Shown: positions 62,187 to 64,000 of the stretch, one piece after another
Layout: each line of letters starts with the position of its first letter
Position numbering within the stretch: position 1 is the stretch's first letter
Source of the DNA: Henriciella sp045287255
GTDB lineage: Bacteria; Pseudomonadota; Alphaproteobacteria; Caulobacterales; Hyphomonadaceae
Length of the DNA: 64,000 nt
Reading direction: 5' to 3'
NCBI RefSeq assembly: GCF_045287255.1
Contig: NZ_CP137142.1
Location: 2,418,001 to 2,482,000, forward strand
Notes under the pieces: generated by a model
Seen by the model: only the letters and a program-made list of their open reading frames with translations
What the model was told of the DNA's origin: nothing
Database searches by the model: none
Program-made: the position numbers and the translations under genes

Positions 62187-63017
62187 CTAGCCCCCTGTGG
62201 AAACATTGCCGTTGCGGAAAATCAGGACCTGGTCCCCCGTGCCGACATCGTCATCAATCAAATCCAGACGCGCGGTCGCCTCGCCATTATTGTCGCCAGC
62301 ATCGGCATGGCTTCTCAAAGTCAGGGAGATTGTCCCTTTGCGGCTGGCAATCGACATCAGCTCGGCCTGCTCAGGGGTCAGTTCGAGTGTTGCAGTCGAC
62401 CCCGTCAGGGCTGGCACACCATCAACCTCGCCAAACATCTGATCAATCGCCAGTACGCGCGCATTCTCCATCGCCGTCACAACGACCGTGCGGTCGACCA
62501 TAGTCTCGCCCTGAAGGACTTCGACATCATAAGTCACGATCACATCCACGCGGTCATCTGGCAGAATGAAACCTGCAGAGGCAGACTCAGGTGAAATCTC
62601 TAAAGAAACAGCGCGCTTACCTGGCCCTAGAAGCGCGGCCATGAAACCTGTCTCACCCTTTTGGACAATCTTCTGCGGCAGGATTGGTTCATCCGCATAG
62701 ATCGTGCTGCGCACAACGCTACCAGCAAGTGTTTCCATGGCATCTGGTTGAACCGCTTCGGTAAAGAAACCCGGGTTAAGGGTCTTCTCCGGCCAATCTG
62801 CCCAGGCAAAATCACTAGGCCCGATCAATGTACCAATGGGTAAATCATTGGCCGCGACCAGAACTTTTATCTGAGAAACCTCAACTTCCTTGACGATCGT
62901 CGTCGGCTCGGCCGTTGTCGTCGGCGCAGGGGCATTTGCCATACCCCGGACCAGGAAGGCTGCGGCTACAGCTGCAATAGCCGCTACAGCGAGGATGATA
63001 AGGCGCATGGGTGACAT
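62187..63017 (-). CDS. cpaB: Pilus assembly protein CpaB (RcpC)
   Basis: 276 residues. CpaB is a periplasmic, inner-membrane-anchored SAF-domain protein that helps the secretin. An N-terminal span (MRLIILAVAAIAAVAAAFLV) is followed by a short Thr/Pro linker. The SAF-like domain has VLVAANDLPIGTLIGPSDFA and WADWPEKTLNPGFF. The RcpC part has KRAVSLEISPESASAGFILP and DDRVDVIVTYDV. AAGGA lies 9 bases before the ATG. There is a 97-base gap after cpaA. Confidence 0.94.
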   Translation of the reverse strand: MSPMRLIILAVAAIAAVAAAFLVRGMANAPAPTTTAEPTTIVKEVEVSQIKVLVAANDLPIGTLIGPSDFAWADWPEKTLNPGFFTEAVQPDAMETLAGSVVRSTIYADEPILPQKIVQKGETGFMAALLGPGKRAVSLEISPESASAGFILPDDRVDVIVTYDVEVLQGETMVDRTVVVTAMENARVLAIDQMFGEVDGVPALTGSTATLELTPEQAELMSIASRKGTISLTLRSHADAGDNNGEATARLDLIDDDVGTGDQVLIFRNGNVSTGG

Positions 63018-63114
63018 AGGCGTTGTCCTTTATCCCTTGAGGCAGTTAAATCTGCTCGAGTTTGGACCAATATGACGCGTCTTGCCTAAGGCGGGGTTAA
63101 TCCAAATGCCTGTT

Positions 63115-63612
63115 TTAGCTTAAGTAATTGGCAAGGAATGGAGAGCTTGGCGCAGCAGCAAAAGCGCCAATAATGATCGCCACCCCATAAGGCACGCCCT
63201 GCCCTTTCTGGAGCGTCTCATAGGCATAGAAAGGCGCGGTCTCAGCTGGCACCACACGGCGTGAGAAGTAAACGATGATTGCGAGCGCTGCCCCCGACAA
63301 GGTCATCGCATAGAAGAAGCTCATCAGGTCATTTGGTCCAAGCCAGAGAATGATGCCCGGGATCATCTTTGCATCCCCACCGCCGAAGACGCCCAGCATG
63401 AACAGCAAGACACAGGCTGCAAATGCAATCGTGGCCGCCAGAACATGCCAGCCAATAACCTCCCAGCCTGGCATCAGAACAATCGCTGCAGGAATGAACA
63501 GGAAGGCCAACCAGGCATTCAGCCAGTTTGGTATGGTCAGGGTCGCAATATCCTTAAGCGCCGCATAAAGACACAAAGCGAAAAACAGGCCTGCGAATAT
63601 ATTCGTTACCAT
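63115..63612 (-). CDS. cpaA: Prepilin peptidase CpaA (TadV-type, A24 family)
   Basis: 165 residues from the ATG after GTGGAG; an upstream TTG is less likely. CpaA cleaves the Flp pilin leader in the inner membrane. It is almost entirely hydrophobic, with several spans. Both aspartates of type IV prepilin peptidases are present: an early one in CLYAALKDIATLTIPNWL and the FGGGDAKMIPG motif. It lies right after pilA, its substrate. Confidence 0.93.
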   Translation of the reverse strand: MVTNIFAGLFFALCLYAALKDIATLTIPNWLNAWLAFLFIPAAIVLMPGWEVIGWHVLAATIAFAACVLLFMLGVFGGGDAKMIPGIILWLGPNDLMSFFYAMTLSGAALAIIVYFSRRVVPAETAPFYAYETLQKGQGVPYGVAIIIGAFAAAPSSPFLANYLS

Positions 63613-63704
63613 AACCAAACTCCACTATTTCAGGGACCTAACCATAAAAGCCTGAAAGAAGGCTTACACTTCGGAGGGAGGCTCTGATGGGCCTTTTGTC
63701 CATA

Positions 63705-63734
63705 AAGAAAGCCGCCGAGTAATCTCGGCGGCTT
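63705..63734 (-). terminator. Intrinsic terminator-like hairpin between pilA and cpaA
   Basis: Read leftward, AAGCCGCCGAG pairs with CTCGGCGGCTT around an ATTA loop and is followed by TCTTT. It would end most transcripts after pilA, so the abundant pilin would be made in excess of the assembly proteins. Confidence 0.8.
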
Positions 63735-63763
63735 CCAACCATGATATCGTCAAATGATATCTA

Positions 63764-63931
63764 TTAAGGCGCTGGGCGTGCAGCCATAGCATCTGAAACA
63801 TCAGTGAAGGTTGCAGCTGTCTCGCCACCAAGAGTAGAAACTGCAGTGATAATCGCAACAGCGATCAGGGCAGCAATCAGACCATACTCAATGGCAGTGG
63901 CACCAGATTCATTCTTAAAAAACTTACGCAT
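63764..63931 (-). CDS. pilA: Flp-type pilin PilA
   Basis: 55 residues, the size of Flp pilins. The sequence starts MRKFFKNESG and is followed by ATAIEYGLIAALIAVAIITA. The Flp leader is cleaved after Gly10, giving a mature N-terminus ATAIEY with Glu at +5 and Tyr at +6, the hallmark of the family. One hydrophobic helix makes the filament core. GGAG precedes the ATG by 8 bases. It leads the cpa operon and is separated from cpaA by a terminator. Confidence 0.97.
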   Translation of the reverse strand: MRKFFKNESGATAIEYGLIAALIAVAIITAVSTLGGETAATFTDVSDAMAARPAP

Positions 63932-63965
63932 TTGGAAACTCCATCATCATGCAGGTTGTCGACGT

Positions 63966-63986
63966 CCCGAGCTTGTCGGGTTTTTT
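63966..63986 (+). other. Small hairpin with T-run upstream of pilA
   Basis: CCCGA-GCTTG-TCGGG followed by six T on the plus strand. It resembles a short rightward terminator, but no rightward gene precedes it in the window. On the pilA strand it would lie in the leader. The weak 5-bp stem makes this uncertain. Confidence 0.3.
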
Positions 63987-64000
63987 ATTCCCGGAACGAG

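Noticed and set aside
1..64000. CRISPR arrays, rRNA or tRNA genes, insertion sequences, prophage
   Set aside because: No regularly spaced direct repeats, rRNA signatures, tRNA folds, transposase or phage genes were recognised by eye.

Overview
The window looks like part of an alphaproteobacterial chromosome from the Caulobacterales/Hyphomonadales/Parvularculales side of the class. This is inferred from gene content, not from a database search: the block enoyl-CoA hydratase-rpsT-dnaA-dnaN-recF-gyrB, a Caulobacter-type cpa/tad pilus locus, alphaproteobacterial flagellar accessory genes (a DUF6468-like and a MotE-like protein) and a two-domain MaeB malic enzyme. Coding density is high, and no tRNA, rRNA, CRISPR array, insertion sequence or prophage was seen.

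Region 1 (1-17.3 kb) is a flagellar cluster in four blocks. Leftward: fliM-like, motA, a large periplasmic protein of unknown function, flgF, flgG and the start of flgA. Rightward: motB, flgE, flgK, flgL, flgI. Leftward: fliF, fliH, fliN, fliP, fliG. Rightward: fliL, a DUF6468-like gene and a MotE-like gene. Together they cover the stator, C-ring, MS ring, part of the export gate, distal rod, P-ring, hook and hook-filament junction.

Region 2 (17.3-34 kb) is mixed: an acyl-CoA dehydrogenase, two tandem TadG-like proteins, a small lipoprotein, carB, greA, a serine hydrolase, malic enzyme, mutS, enoyl-CoA hydratase and rpsT. Region 3 (34-43.5 kb) is the dnaA-dnaN-recF-gyrB replication core. It has a DnaA-box-containing spacer in front of dnaA that may be an origin or an autoregulatory region, hemN convergent to recF, and a lipoprotein gene overlapping the end of gyrB. 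A 579-base gene-free stretch after it (42952-43530) holds several inverted repeats.

Region 4 (43.5-54.9 kb) carries a DUF1838-like protein, an S41 peptidase, a GST-family protein, serB, miaA, and a branched-chain amino acid operon: ilvB, an unknown membrane protein, ilvN, a WecG/TagA-type glycosyltransferase and ilvC. The operon begins with a clear 13-residue Val/Leu/Ile leader peptide and a terminator. trxB follows. Region 5 (54.9-64 kb) is a leftward Flp/Tad pilus operon in the order pilA, cpaA, cpaB, cpaC, cpaD, cpaE, cpaF, tadB, tadC. It includes a 55-residue pilin gene.

The least explained items are the divergent DnaA with a 12-bp inverted repeat upstream, the A-B-A'-B' interlocked repeats at 43386-43476, the twin dyads upstream of the S41 peptidase, the foreign-looking members of the ilv operon, and the possible MotC/MotE-like stator accessory pair.
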